This document shows positions 21,211-33,144 of a stretch of 64,000 bases of DNA, one piece after another. A program made the translations under genes and the position numbers. Position 1 is the first letter of the stretch, and the number at the start of each line of letters is the position of its first letter. The stretch spans positions 1 through 64,000 of the forward strand of contig MU128998.1 in assembly GCA_014904985.1 (NCBI GenBank). The letters run 5' to 3'. The notes under the pieces are model-generated. The model did not search any database and had not been told where the DNA came from. It worked only from the letters and a program-made list of their open reading frames with translations. The DNA is from Hydnum rufescens UP504 (Eukaryota; Basidiomycota; Agaricomycetes; Cantharellales; Hydnaceae).

Positions 21211-24200
21211 ATGCCACTTCTCAGGCTTGCAACTGGCATTATACAAAACCGCACCCAACTGTTGTCTCTATCCATGCCCTTGAAATCCTCTGATATCCAC
21301 TTGCCCCATCAAGGGAATAGCTCCCAACACTCTTGCAAGTGTAAACGACATTCGAGCCCACCAGGAACATCACCCTCCCTATCACCATCCACCATGTACT
21401 CAAGTACACTCAACAAAAGCATGAAGATGTTTAAAGCTGTAACAGATTCTGTTTCAAGCATAAAGGAAACTGCTTCTGCCCGCAAGACCCCAAAGGCCCA
21501 GGAGAGTACCAGCCGCACTGCCTACCCAAGACTACCGTCAACGTCTATGCCCTCGCAAGACACTTGTTCTCAATCTGGCATGCAGCACAGAGCATCTGCA
21601 CCGGGCTTGACTTGGAAGTTGGACAGAAATACTGGTACATTTGTGGCAGTTGTGGCAACAGTGCGAAGTACCAAGACATCCTGATCAGCACCCCACACCA
21701 GTATCTCTAAGCCCCGTTACCACCGAAATAAGCAGCCTTCCAAGGCCTCTCATAGTGCCCATCCTAGTCCATCTATGTTTTCTGGGATTATTGAAGAGGG
21801 CTCAGGAACAGGTGGCAGCAATGTTGGCTCATCCCTAGGGGCAACTGAGCAGCCATTTGTCATTTGATATCTGATCCATGCGGGAGGTTGGAATGAACAC
21901 TCTGTTGAGAAGAAGCTGTCTTGCCATGCGCATTGGCAGGCTGCTGCGGCACATCGTTGGGATTGGGATGTCATACCTGCCTTGATTCATCCATACATGG
22001 AATACATGCATGAATCACAGTGAGGGCAGGCGCCTTTGGACTCTCCATCAATCCATTGCTCTTGTACTGGTCATACAGTGTTGAAACAGGTGATTGCCAT
22101 ATATATGGATCGTGAGTACATGGTTTATACTTGCTTGGACCAGAAACTGACCACCTTTGACTTGGCCTAGACTATATTGAACTCCGCATTTGCCCCTGCA
22201 CACCTGCCCCTGTGCAGCTGGTGAAGCAGGGTCTATTTCCCTGCTCACCAGTCTATCCAGCCCTTGCTGTAAGCCTTGAAATGCTGGAGTTCATGTCCGA
22301 ATTATTCGTGCATTTGGCTCCAAATGAGGCAGCATGGGCAGATATGCTAGTGAAGTTCTTAGCCAGGTGGGGCCATGTATTCAAAGCCCAGGATTCGCTC
22401 TGTCAATGATTTGGTTCTGCTCTAGCCCAATACCAGGTCTTAGTGCGCGTTGTTGATGCTGAAATCAACAAGCAGATCAGTGTTGCTCACCATGAGGTCC
22501 TATCTCATGATCCTGCTGACTGGGACAACGTTGCTCTGGAGACGATAGTGCTGCCCAAGCTTGATGAATCCACACCTATAACAGCTCAATTGTATGTCAG
22601 TGCATGTACTGATGGCCATTCCATTCAGGAGCCCACCACTTCTACAATGAATGATCTCATTGAAGGAAGTGCAAATGAACCCACCACATCATCACTACCC
22701 TTAGGCTCATGTAGTGGTCCCGACCCTTGTGTTACTCCATCTGACTATCTTCACTCACGTTGCCCGCTATGCTTTGGAGCACGTAACAAAGCTGGGGACA
22801 GCAAACTGTGAGTAATGCATAATATATTCTTATGCTTGTCTTACTGATATACTGGTTATGTCTTTAGTCCAGAGTTCTTCTTGTGCCTTGATGCATGCTT
22901 TGCCATCTGACAAAACAAGGACTATGATTGTTGTCCAGGCCGCAAAAAGCAACCAGGCAGCCAAGATCCTTGTATTATTCCACCAGGAACTCGTGAACTA
23001 CCCCAGAGCTTCCTGGAAGCATGGAAAGCAAGGGTGGAGGCAGCACGCCCTGTCAAGTCACACAACCGTCATACTATGCGTGTGTCTAAGAAGGGTGAGT
23101 ATGCAGCCGATGTTGCAGATACTGAGGATGACCATGTTGAGCTGGGGTTGCATGTCCCAAACTCGTACCTTGATAGCTGTGGCAAGTCTTTCATGGCTGC
23201 TGATGGAGGGAGAGTGAAGACTCCTGGGGGGCACTTCTTGGACACTGGTGTGATGGCAGGTGTTTGTCGTCATGACCAAGTCATTGTCTGGGGCAATATG
23301 TGGACACCCGGCGAGCAGCAGTTCTATGCACTGGCCATAATTGACTTTGTTATGGCCCAGCTGCCTGTAGACTGGCGAGTTGGCATTCTCTATGATGTCG
23401 GCTGTCAAATTCACCGAAGTGCTCTCAAGTGGAACCTGGTACCATGCTGGATACCCTAAATCGTATTTGGGATTAGTGTATTCCATGCATATGGCCATCA
23501 GTGGGTATGCCAACTGTGGTATCATCCTCGGAAAAGCGATGGCTGGGGTCTCACTGATGGAGAGGGTTGTGAGTGTCTTTGGAGTGATCTCCAGTGCCTC
23601 ATTCCGAACCTCTGTGTTGCTGGTTTTCATTGCCAATTGTTCCTCTTGGATGTCCAGATTGAACACCTGGACCGTTCAAAGATGTGTGAAGCTGGTGTCT
23701 GGTTGGAGAAATGAGTTAAAGCAACGAAGGCACGGCTTGCTCTTGCTGAGGAGAAAAGAGCTAGGATCCACTACAGCAACGAGTATCTGCAGCTGCAGTT
23801 CAAGGAACAACAGGCCTATCAGAGCCGACCCCTGGAGTGACAATCAAAGAAGAAAGGCTTCCACGCTGTTGAGAAGATTCTATCTGTCTGTCACCATCTA
23901 TACATAGCTCAAGATCTTGTTGATGTTCTTCAGAAGCAACTACTGTCTGTACCAGTATTGGACACTGTTGCCAGCCGGAATGAAATTGCGGAGATTACAT
24001 CTGCACTTGTTGAGCAGGAGAAAGTTGTTGTTCGGCTGTCAAAACAAGATGACGATTTGATGGCAGTCCTCAAGCTGGGAGACCCCATGTCATACGACAA
24101 TCTTATGAAAATGAAGGAGCACCCTTGGTTTGAACACCAGCTCAATATGCGTGCTCTGAAGGCACATATCATTGCCAAGGCCTGCCAGAAGAATTTCAAG

Positions 24201-25220
24201 ATGGACAATCTCACTGGTGCCTTCAGGAGCAAAGCTGTCGGTGAGCAACCTATACTAGGTAGAAAGCTTATAATATTTTACTAATTAGCATTGTTATTTT
24301 AGACCACAATACAATGGAACATACCAGCAAGGCCTTGAAACAGCGCTATCGCTCTGTCAAAAGCCTTGTTGTGGATTACAATAAACGTCATCAGAGCATG
24401 ATCAAACTCTGTGGCCGGTGAGGGATTCCTTGGAATGCAGTCATCCTCCCCCCATCGACATCAAGGGTCTTTTCAACCTTGATGTGGACAATGACATCTG
24501 GCAGGATGTTGGGCTTGCAGATGACGAGTTTGAGGGGAAGGTGCCACCTTGGCTTGGTGATGAAGATGTTTGAAATGGCATCTGACTTGTTCAAGAACTC
24601 ACAAATTGTCATGATGAGCTTTCTCTCTGTGAACGGGAGCTGTACTCATTGCAGCTTTGGTTTGAGGAAGAATCTGTGGCACTCATGGCAGCTTTGGGGG
24701 CTTGTGAAGGTGAGGAATTGATATTTCCATTTGTTGAATAATCTGCTGACATGGCCTGTCCTATAGGGGACCCTGATGTACATTTCCTCATGCTAGAGCA
24801 TGTCCAGTGGCTTACAGACTTGGGCAGGAGGTGGAACACTCAATTAATACTTTGTGCCCAACAGATGTATTGGACAGACTGGATGCACCTGATGCACAGA
24901 ACACCCTCAGCAAACCTCAGTTGGATCGCATGACTGTTTTAGCAGAACATGCTGGGATCCAACAACAGACAAGGCAACCTCTAGATGTTCTCCACAACCC
25001 GGATGCTGAGGAGAGTGTGGACAGCTCTGATGATGGGGAAGACTTTGAGCTGGAACCCACTCCCAGACCCAGGGATTCTGCCCTCATTGCTGCCATGGAC
25101 TTGGTTGATAAGAATTGTTCAAGTGATGGAGGGAATGAGGTAGATAGCAGTGATGAAGAGGAATCTTCTAATGAGTGTTTTTGTAGTACCTACAGGTTTG
25201 TACGTGACCTTGGAAAATAA
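21211..25220 (+). pseudogene. KDZ transposase, decayed full-length copy
   Basis: A plus-strand KDZ transposase reads across several frames. An N-terminal region (21,211-21,700) includes the Cys pair YICGSCG. The CxC-type segment APVQLVKQGLFPCSP starts near 22,212, and YLHSRCPLCFG falls at about 22,750. The catalytic region holds FLDTGVMAGVCRHDQ and YDVGCQIHRS (23,235-23,420) and FGISVFHAYGHQW with DGEGCE (23,465-23,575). A coiled C-terminal part has GLFNLDVDNDIWQDVGL (24,465-24,515) and an acidic tail to 25,220. Stops include TAA at 23,457 and TGA at 23,712, 23,838 and 24,419, and several frame changes occur. It is presumably inactive. It lies just inside end module C and is transcribed toward that end, like the intact copy at 32,852-28,871. 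Confidence 0.85.
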
Positions 25221-25254
25221 TTATTGGTTTGAAGTTATTTTCCTAAGTTATTTT

Positions 25255-25450
25255 CTGGGGCCCCTAGTGGTGAACTTACAAAATGTATGGCCTTTGAAGT
25301 TGGTTCCAAGGGGCCCCAGGGCCCAGGGGCCCCTGAGCTCCCTTGTTGATACCCCAAGGGGTCCCCTGGGGCCCCAGGCCTATATATCTAACTAGATGGT
25401 TTGAATGCAACTCTCATTGTATCTAGTTAGACATAGATAATTGGCTGACC
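25255..25450 (+). repeat. GGGGCCCC end module, copy C
   Basis: GGGGCCCC-type blocks (25,256-25,376) are followed by CTAACTAGAT (25,387-25,396), CTAGTTAGA (25,421-25,429) and GGCTGACCAGCCTGG (25,441-25,455). It is inverted relative to copy B at 6,985-7,140, so the two bracket a region of about 18.4 kb with the KDZ pseudogene next to this end. Confidence 0.55.
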
Positions 25451-25650
25451 AGCCTGGAGCTGTACTATGATGTAGAGGGAAACACATAGTATGCCCTGCC
25501 AGTAATTGGCAGCCAAAAAAAGCCCTGTAGCAGGCTGGAGTGCCCGATGAAAGTGGAGCACGAGCTAACACATGATTTCCAAATAAGGAAACCCCACCAG
25601 TTTTGAATAGGCAATGACTGCTGAGAGTGAATGGGCAGCCCTGGCAGGCT
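25450..25650 (-). repeat. ~180-bp dispersed repeat, copy 2
   Basis: Reverse-complement copy of 2,611-2,786, inserted between GGCTGACCAGCCTGG and AATGGGCAGCC. The equivalent position at 47,355 has these two joined directly, which shows the segment is an insertion here. Confidence 0.6.
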
Positions 25651-26004
25651 AATTTCTGGTGTACAGCTATCATTTGGGGCTGTTCACTGCCCTGCACAGC
25701 GACCCCACTCCCAGAGGGGGCGGGCACCAATGGATGGCAGCGAGTTTTTTGGGTGTAGCAGAAGCAAATTATTTATTTCAATGGGCGATGACTGATGCAG
25801 TAACCCCAGGCAGCCCGGTGGCCCCAATAGTACCCCTACCTAATATATACTAATTCTCCTGGTCATTTTTCTTAATTTCAGTAGACCCATATTAGAGAAA
25901 ATTAAGCAAATTAGACTGAGAAATCAGACATGGTGCTTACTGTCATTCTTGCATCCTTTTTCATGGTATCATACCATAGATGATGGCATCAATACTACAG
26001 TATA
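25640..26004 (+). repeat. ~360-bp dispersed repeat X, copy 1
   Basis: From AATGGGCAGCC to CAATACTACAGTAT this matches 47,355-47,718 plus 48,277-48,292, where a solo LTR splits the second copy. Shared landmarks are CACCAATGGATGGCAGC, CTAATATATACTAATTCTCC and TTGCATCCTTTTTCATGG. There is no reading frame. Confidence 0.75.
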
Positions 26005-26192
26005 AGGTGGGGGATCACACAGAAGATGGGCTGACCATGCCTGTCCAAGCACCCTGGCTCCTTGAAATACCTTCAGCACCAAACCCAGTTCAGACTATTC
26101 AACCCGAACAGTGATCCACTTGTGCCCACAAGCCCTCCCAGTATGTACAATGCCTTGAGCAGGGTGAAGGTACAGTCCACGGCTATCTGCAT

Positions 26193-26635
26193 TTGAAACC
26201 CAACAGCCAAATCCCTGGCATCAGGGGGAGCAGTGCCACATTTGGTAATACCGAAGACACAAATTCTTTTGTCAATGATGCTGTGTATTACATTGAATTC
26301 AACAATGCCACACTACAGGACCTGGATGGCAACCCTGGATCACTGGAAGAGGCAAAATTGAGGACCGATTGGCCAGAATGGGAGAAGGCTACCAATACCG
26401 ACCTCAAAACTGTTGAGGATGCCAGAACATACAAAGAAGTGCCGAGACCCCCAAGGTAAAAACATTGTTGACTGCAAATTGGTCTTTAAGATCAAGTGCA
26501 AGGCCAACAGTGGTATTTTAAAATACAAGGCAAGTCTTGTTGCTTGCGGTTTCACTCAAATTTATGGTGTTGACTATTACAAAACCTATTCTCCTGTGGC
26601 CCGAATGGCAAGTTTTTGGATGATCATTGCAATTG
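26193..26635 (+). pseudogene. Ty1/copia pol fragment (integrase-RT linker and start of RT)
   Basis: The encoded stretch runs from a typical pre-RT linker (EEAKLRTDWPEWEKA, about 26,350-26,395) into the start of the copia reverse transcriptase (KNIVDCKLVFKIKCKAN, YKASLVACGFTQIYGVDYY, YSPVARMASF; 26,458-26,620). The frame changes between 26,413 and 26,455, and the sequence ends exactly at the left tip of the 18.3-kb element. No integrase, YxDD box, RNase H or LTR is present. A dead fragment. Confidence 0.85.
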
Positions 26636-27900
26636 CACCTAACGCACCCTCAAAAAGGTACCTCTTAGGTGGGTTCCGGTTGCATTGGCCTTTGACCTAA
26701 GAGGTGGTTTTTATATAGGCACGTCTAGGCGGTGTCTAAAGGTGTTCAAAAGATGAAAATTTCTAAGTCCCTATAATAGGCATGCCTATCTGTGCCCGCC
26801 GCAGGCGCCACTCCCAGGCTTTTTAACTATTTGATAGGCATTCTGGGGTTGATTTAGGCATGCCTAAATCAGTTGTGTCTAATGATGTCTAGAGCTTAAT
26901 TATTGACTTTGAAGAGGCCTACCAAGGGTTAATTTAGGCATGTCTAAATCAGTTGTGTCTAGTGATGTCTAGAGCTTAATTATTGATTTTGAAGAGGCAT
27001 ATCAAGGGTTGATTTGGGTGTGTCTAAATCAGTTGTGTCTAGTCATGTCTAGAGCTTAATTATTGACTTTGAAGATGTGTCTCAATGGTTGATTTAGGCA
27101 TGTCTAAATCAGTTGTGCCTAGTCATGTCTAGAGCTTAATTATTGACTTTGAAGAGGTGTCCCAAAGTTTGATTTAGGCATGTCTAAATCAGTTGTGTCT
27201 TGTCATCTCTAGACCTTGATTATTGACTTTGACAAGGCCTATCAAGGTTGTCTCATTCAGGTGCATTGATTGGTGTCTAAATCCTAAATTAAACTTGTAA
27301 TTGCCCTGGAATCATGGTGGTGCCTATTGGTGTCCACTGGTGTCTAAGCTTGCAATTAAAGTTGGAGTTGCCTTGGCACCATGGGAGTGTCTATCAGTGT
27401 CCACCAGTGGTCCCCAAGTCCTCAATGAAAATTATAGTCACCTTTGCATCACAGTGGAGTCTATTTGGTGTCTAGTGGTGTCTAGTGATGTCTAGTGATG
27501 TCTACACTTTCCTTCCCTTCAGCCCACTCTCCAGGACAGTCCCCAGAATCAAAGGACATCATGTGAATGTGAAACATGGTGTGGCCTGCAATGCTCACTT
27601 ATCCACAAGTATGAACAGCTGGGTAGCAGTGTTCTTATCAAGTGTGTGGTTGAATTGTCCAGTGGCAGGGGGGCCTTTGACCTCCTAGACACACTCTCCA
27701 GAGCAGTACTCTGGCACCAAAGGACATGATTCAAATGTAAAGCATTGGCCTGGAGAGTTGAGTAGTGGTGTTCTTGTCAATGGTGTGGCTGAATTGCCAA
27801 ATAGCAGAGTTCTTGAATTTCAAGTGGGAGAATAACTTTTTCCCCTTTCAAGTGGGCAATATTGGGGCTATTTGATGAACTCGGTTAGTAACAGGTTGAA
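26636..27900 (+). repeat. Left terminal inverted repeat with ~79-bp direct repeats
   Basis: The first ~245 bp match the right end closely. After this, a unit containing GATTTAGGCATGTCTAAATC and AGAGCTTAATTATTGA repeats at about 26,854, 26,931, 27,009, 27,090 and 27,170 (period ~79 bp). Then comes a looser GTGTCTA/CCAC-rich repeat (27,300-27,500). The segment ending in GTAACAGGTTGAATGTC (27,888-27,904) also occurs inverted near 43,978-43,994. Confidence 0.8.
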
Positions 27901-27949
27901 TGTCCCCTGATCTGCCAAGAAAACCACAATGTAAAATGTGTAATGCTAG

Positions 27950-28840
27950 GTCTACATACTGAATAAGCATGTCTACTGAGGGAGACACAGTGTCAATAGA
28001 CATGTCTATATAGTGAATAGACATGTCTACATCATGAATAGGCATGTCTACTCAAAGAAATAGACATGCCTACTCAATAAAATAGACATGTCTATATCAG
28101 GAATAGGCATGTCTACTCAAAGAAATAGACATGTCTACATCACAAATAGGCATGTCTACTCAAAAAAAATAGACATGTCTACATCGGGAATAGGCATGTC
28201 TACTCAAAGAAATAGACATGTCTACATCACAAATAGGCATGTCTACTCAAAAAATAGACATGTCTATATCAGGAATAGGCATGTCTACTCAAAGAAATAG
28301 ACATGTCTACATCACAAATAGGCATGTCTACTCAAAAAAATAGACATGTCTATATCAGGAATAGGCATGTCTACTCAAAGAAATAGACATGTCTACATCA
28401 CAAATAGGCATGCCTACTCAAAAAAATAGACATGTCTATATCAGGAATAGGCATATCTACTCAAAGAAATAGACATGTCTACATCACAAATAGGCATGTC
28501 TACTCAAAAAAAATAGACATGTCTATATCAGGAATAGGCATGTCTACTCAAAGAAATAGACATGTCTACATCACAAATAGGCATGTCTACATCAGGAATA
28601 GGCATGTCTACTCAAAGAAATAGACATGTCTACATCACAAATAGGCATGTCTACTCAAACAAATAGACATGTCTATATAGTGAATAGGCACATCTACACA
28701 GATGAATAGGCATATCTACTCAGAGAAGTAGACATGTCTACTGAGAGAATTAGACACATCTACATGGTTGAATAGGCATGTCTACAGTGTCAATAGACAT
28801 GCCTAATGTGTGAAATAGACATGTCTAAATTGGGACATAG
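27950..28840. repeat. Left subterminal array of TAGRCATGYCTA palindromes
   Basis: Roughly 35-40 copies of a 12-bp palindrome, mostly TAGACATGTCTA alternating with TAGGCATGTCTA. Linkers are alternately CTCAAAGAAA-like and TATCAGGAA- or CATCACAAA-like. Centre-to-centre spacing is about 21-22 bp for most of the array. It lies between the left TIR and the 3' end of the transposase gene, and an equivalent array lies at the other end. The position suggests transposase-binding sites (inference). Confidence 0.85.
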
Positions 28841-28870
28841 ACACATTCATAATATTCCATATCACACTTA

Positions 28871-31800
28871 TTAAGTTACAGTATCAATGGGAGTAAGGAG
28901 CCCTTCATCTTCATCTTCACACTCTATATCATCAAGTGAGTACCGTTCTTCAGGCTCAGCCAGGGGGAGATCAAGGACATTCTGCAGTTGAGTCACCTGG
29001 TGGGCACTAACCTCCTGTCGGACTTCAGTGGCAATCAGTGCGGCATGATTATGCTGAATGCCATGCACCATGCTGAGTGGCCATTTAGGTTGAGGAATAT
29101 CGATTGCTTCAAGATTTGCATGCCATGTGCCTCCCATATTAAGATGTGCATCTAAGCGTCGGGCAATATGGTAGGCTGTGATGCCATTTTCTGTGAGGAA
29201 GACAGGAGTCAGTGATGGAAAACAAGTATGTGAGCTAAGTCATGAACTTTCCAGCTATCAAAAATGCAGATTGGATCTCTTCTTCTTCTTCAACAAACCA
29301 GTTTATGGCAGCTCTCACTTGCCTGGAGAGTCGCCTCTTCTCCTCTTGGCAACGCTTTCTATCCACCATTGCAGCTATACCTCTTCGAGTGTCCCCATCA
29401 CATAACCATGCTGGTATGACATCCTCATCTAGCGTCATGTCCCAGTCCTCATAAAGCGCACCATCGGCCATGTCCCATATTTGGGCAACATCCACACAAC
29501 TGGGGATTGCAGCAAAACCAGGCACAGGAGCGCTCTCTTTGAGAACCACCATCTCATTGATCAGCGCATTGATCTTGTTCGCAAGAGTCTTGAAGGCACC
29601 ACCACGGCGCTTTACTGCTTCAGAAACTTGGGCATGGACCCGCTGATCTGATATACTCAATTTGTAAGGAAAGGATGCAGGTACAAGTTAAAATTGACAT
29701 GCCAGTGTTAAATGGCCGATAATCAGCTCGCAACCTCCCCTCCTCAAACTTCCGTGCACGAAGCTTGTCACGGAGTCTGCGCTTGAGAGCACATACGTTC
29801 ATGCGCATCTCAAAGAAACGGTTTCCTCTTATTTTTCGGAGTGTCTCGAGCCCAATCCCACCTACATGACCGAGCATTGCCTCGTGTCTCTCTAGGTTCC
29901 GATTTGCTGCTCTGAGTTCTGCTGTCAATGTATCCAGTGCGAGTAGGAGACCAGAGTGGTGCTGAGTGTTTGGGGCACATGTCTGCAGCGACGTCTTTAC
30001 TGCATTATGCCGGGTGTTGAGTTCTGCACGTGCCACCCTTAGATCCAGGATCCTCTGGACCATCCGAACACCATGGAGTTTTGACTGCCCTATGTGGTGT
30101 CAAGGTCGGATGAGATTCATTTTACCGAAATAGAATGACAAAATTGATCACTAACGAGGATGTGGGAGGCGCTGCTGCTTCCTCTGTAATTTCCACTGGC
30201 TTTTGAGCGTAACACGATCCACAGGACACTCATCCAGGACTGCATTTGCACCTTTAAGGCGCCTGGTGACTCTAGTCCACTTATTAAGCAGCCAGTTCCC
30301 CAAGTTGGCCAGAGACTTGACATCTTTGGCTCGAATATCAGTGTCGAGAACAAAGAGACGTCGATTAAACTTATAAAAAGTAATAGTATCAGGCCTGAGG
30401 GTCCACATGATGTAATGGCTGCACAAACGTACCCCAGACACACGAAGCCCAGGAATGAGTTTACGAATAGAGCTCCAAAAGCGCTCACAGCCTTCACCAT
30501 CAGCAAGTCCGAATCCATCGCGCAAACGTGGGTTGTATGTCAGTTGACAAGACCATTGATGACCGAATGCATGAAAGACCGATATCCCGAATATCATTCG
30601 TTTGGACCACTCAGGAAGGAAACCCCACTGGATCAATAGGTCGTGAGAAGTATTCTCAACAGAAGTATCTAATAACCTACCTTCACAATGCTTCGGTGAA
30701 GCTGACAACTGACATCATACAAGACTCCCACCATAGCACAGGGAGGAAGGCCTTTGAAGAGTTCATCCAGCAGTGCCAGGGCATAATACTGAGCTTCTCC
30801 TGGCGTCTGCATGTTACAGAGGTAGATAGCTCGGTCATGCTCACAGAGAAGAGCCATGAGACCGGTATCGGCGAAAATAGCTGTGGATGCTTTCTGGCGG
30901 GCCTCGTCAGCCGCTGTAAAGCTTTCATGGCACGCATCAAGGGCAGAAACAGGCACTTTCATGCCACGCTCCACAAAATCCTCCTCTGCAGCTGGCTCAT
31001 CAACCCAATCACCATAATCTGCTACGTCCACCTCACTTGTTTCATCATGTTCTTCGTCCGGTGGTGAACTGAACGCCGGTTTCGTGGGCTGCCGTTCCTC
31101 CTCAACATGCTCCTTCATGGCATCCAGAGTTTCAGGTGTAAGAAAGAGCGTATACGGTCGATCCAGGGTTCGGTCATACTCGCCCCTACCCTTTCGTCGT
31201 TTTTGGGTGAAACAGCCGTCAATGGACACAATGACATTCGGCCTTGATGAAAAATCATCAGATCTTGAGACAAGCAGGATGAACTGATGAACTTACTCAT
31301 GCTTCTTCAGTGGCGACTGATACGGTGTCCCAAAACATATTGGACATCGACTGCGAAGGTAAGCGCTGGGACGTTCGTTGTAGGCTTCACTCTGTGGTTC
31401 GTTGAGAGCACACTGTGATGGGGCACGTGTCAAACCAGGAACCAGAGGTCGGGCCTGAGAAGACACCGACAAGAATTCGGGAGAGTGAGTTGTTGAGTAC
31501 CCAGGTGACGATGGCAATTCCCTGGCTGCATTTCCCAGAGGCAAGTCTCTGGAGGTGGGAGACTCGCTGATCGGCCCGGAACGTTGTGGACTGGTTGCAA
31601 TCGCATTGGAGATGCGCTCATGGGCAAACTGAACTAACAGCTGATATGACTGCAGGGCGTCACTATAGCGCTTCACCAAGGAGTCCTAAATACAGTGGAT
31701 TCAGAAAATGTAATACCATAGACATGTATTCAAACTTACCTCGGTGTCAAAAAGGTGCCCAAGAGAACCCAAATGCTCTTGGAGTGACGTGCACCACGCA

Positions 31801-32852
31801 GACAAATTTGGAGCTGTGTTTGAATGCAATATTGAAAGGAAGTCGAGTTGTTTGATGTCGATCGCAACCCCGGGCCTGTACGGTGAGCAACCGAATAGAC
31901 CACGAGACAGAAGTTGTACAGGAGCTGGGCGACACTTGCATATCGATAACTGGAGCATCTCTAATTCTGGGGCAAGAAACACATTTATTGGCGAGACATG
32001 CGAAGCACAAGCAACCTGATACATACTGCTAGGATATACGCATGTAATACATAAGCGCCACTGGGTACAACCACAATTTGCAGGTGGGTGCACAATAGGA
32101 TCCAGGGATCCATGGCAGGTGCTTGCCTGATAGCACAGGAACACGTCGACAAGCTGTGGCATCAGTTCGTTCCATGCGTCTGAGTATCGGCTTCGTCTTT
32201 GGGAATAATCGGATTGTCCGGATGAACGATTCGGTAGGTCCAAATTATCACCATTCGAGTCCAGAGGTATGATAACGTGCATGTCGTCAGCGCGACTTGG
32301 AGGACCCGACTCGCCATCAACAATAGGGGGTTGGAGTCCGATACCAAGGAATGCAGAATGCCAGTTGAACGGGGTCGTCGTACTGGGAACATACTTAAGG
32401 CGATATCGTTTCTCGCCAGTCGTGCACCCAACGAGGATGTACTTCATGCGGAGCAGTCGGTTCCCAGCAGAAACCGAGAGATTTCGTGTGATCTCTGCAT
32501 GAGAGAATGTATTCGATCGGGATTCCACACGAGAATGAGAGATCGTATTTGATCCGGATTCCACAGTGACGGGAGCTGCAACGCCTACTCCGGGGATATG
32601 CCTGAGCGGCTGGTGGGAAAGAAGGGAACGTCTGCTGATGAGTCTGCTGATGAGGTCGGGGGTTTTACGCCTAGGCGGATGACGATGCCCTGAGGGATTG
32701 GTCGTATAGGTAGGGATGCTGATCGTATTTGACTGCCCTATGTATATGATGGATGGATCTGGGAATCGTTTTCGACGACGTTTTGTCTTCTTTTGCGGTT
32801 GGCAATATACGACGCCCATTGTGTCTACAGCGAATACTAAGCGAGCTCCCAT
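28871..32852 (-). CDS. KDZ transposase, apparently intact
   Basis: Predicted exons (minus strand): 32,852-31,740, 31,685-31,297, 31,241-30,681, 30,627-30,433, 30,369-30,156, 30,089 to about 29,698, about 29,649 to about 29,237, and about 29,180-28,871. Introns are about 50-66 nt with GTAAGT, GTAGGT, GTACGT or GTTAGT donors; the last two junctions are less certain. The product is about 1,200 residues. The N-terminus is basic (KKTKRRRKRFPD). The CxC-type segment has CGCTQWRLCITC, ICKCRPAPVQLLSRGLFGC and SRCPICFG. The catalytic part has VIVSIDGCFTQKR, FADTGLMALLCEHDR, LYDVSCQLHRS, FGISVFHAFGHQW and DGEGCERFW. A coiled-coil region follows, with an acidic C-terminus. No stop interrupts the joined frame. 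An upstream ATG or the ATG at 32,819 could also be the start. It should cut and join the element's own ends. Confidence 0.85.
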
Positions 32853-33144
32853 CTGGGCAGCTTAAGAGGCGGATGTCCAACAACACGTACCTGATGACAG
32901 TGACAAAGTATTTCTCTAGTTCTCACAAGAAAAGCGCCCCTACACTAATGTGTCGAAGCGATTCTCGAGTTTCGGGTTCCACAGGCCAAAATGAGGTATT
33001 CTCGCGTCCTTAAGAGCAGGGAAAAGAGAGGCACGGACAAGAAGATCAACCCTACACTGATGTGTCGAATTGATCTTCGAGTTCGAGAGTTCGAGTCTTC
33101 GAGGTGCTAAATTGGATCCGGGTGACGCTTCTCCGTTACTCCAT

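Noticed and set aside
26636..26700. Target-site duplication for the 18.3-kb element
   Set aside because: Bases outside the two CACCTAACG tips (GCAATTG and AATAAAA) do not match convincingly.
28088..28623. Plus-strand ORFs across the palindrome array
   Set aside because: Pure translation of the tandem repeat; no start context or conservation.
27950..28840. CRISPR array, because of regularly spaced short repeats
   Set aside because: The genome is eukaryotic, repeats are 12-bp palindromes, and the linkers are two recurring types of ~10 bp rather than unique spacers.
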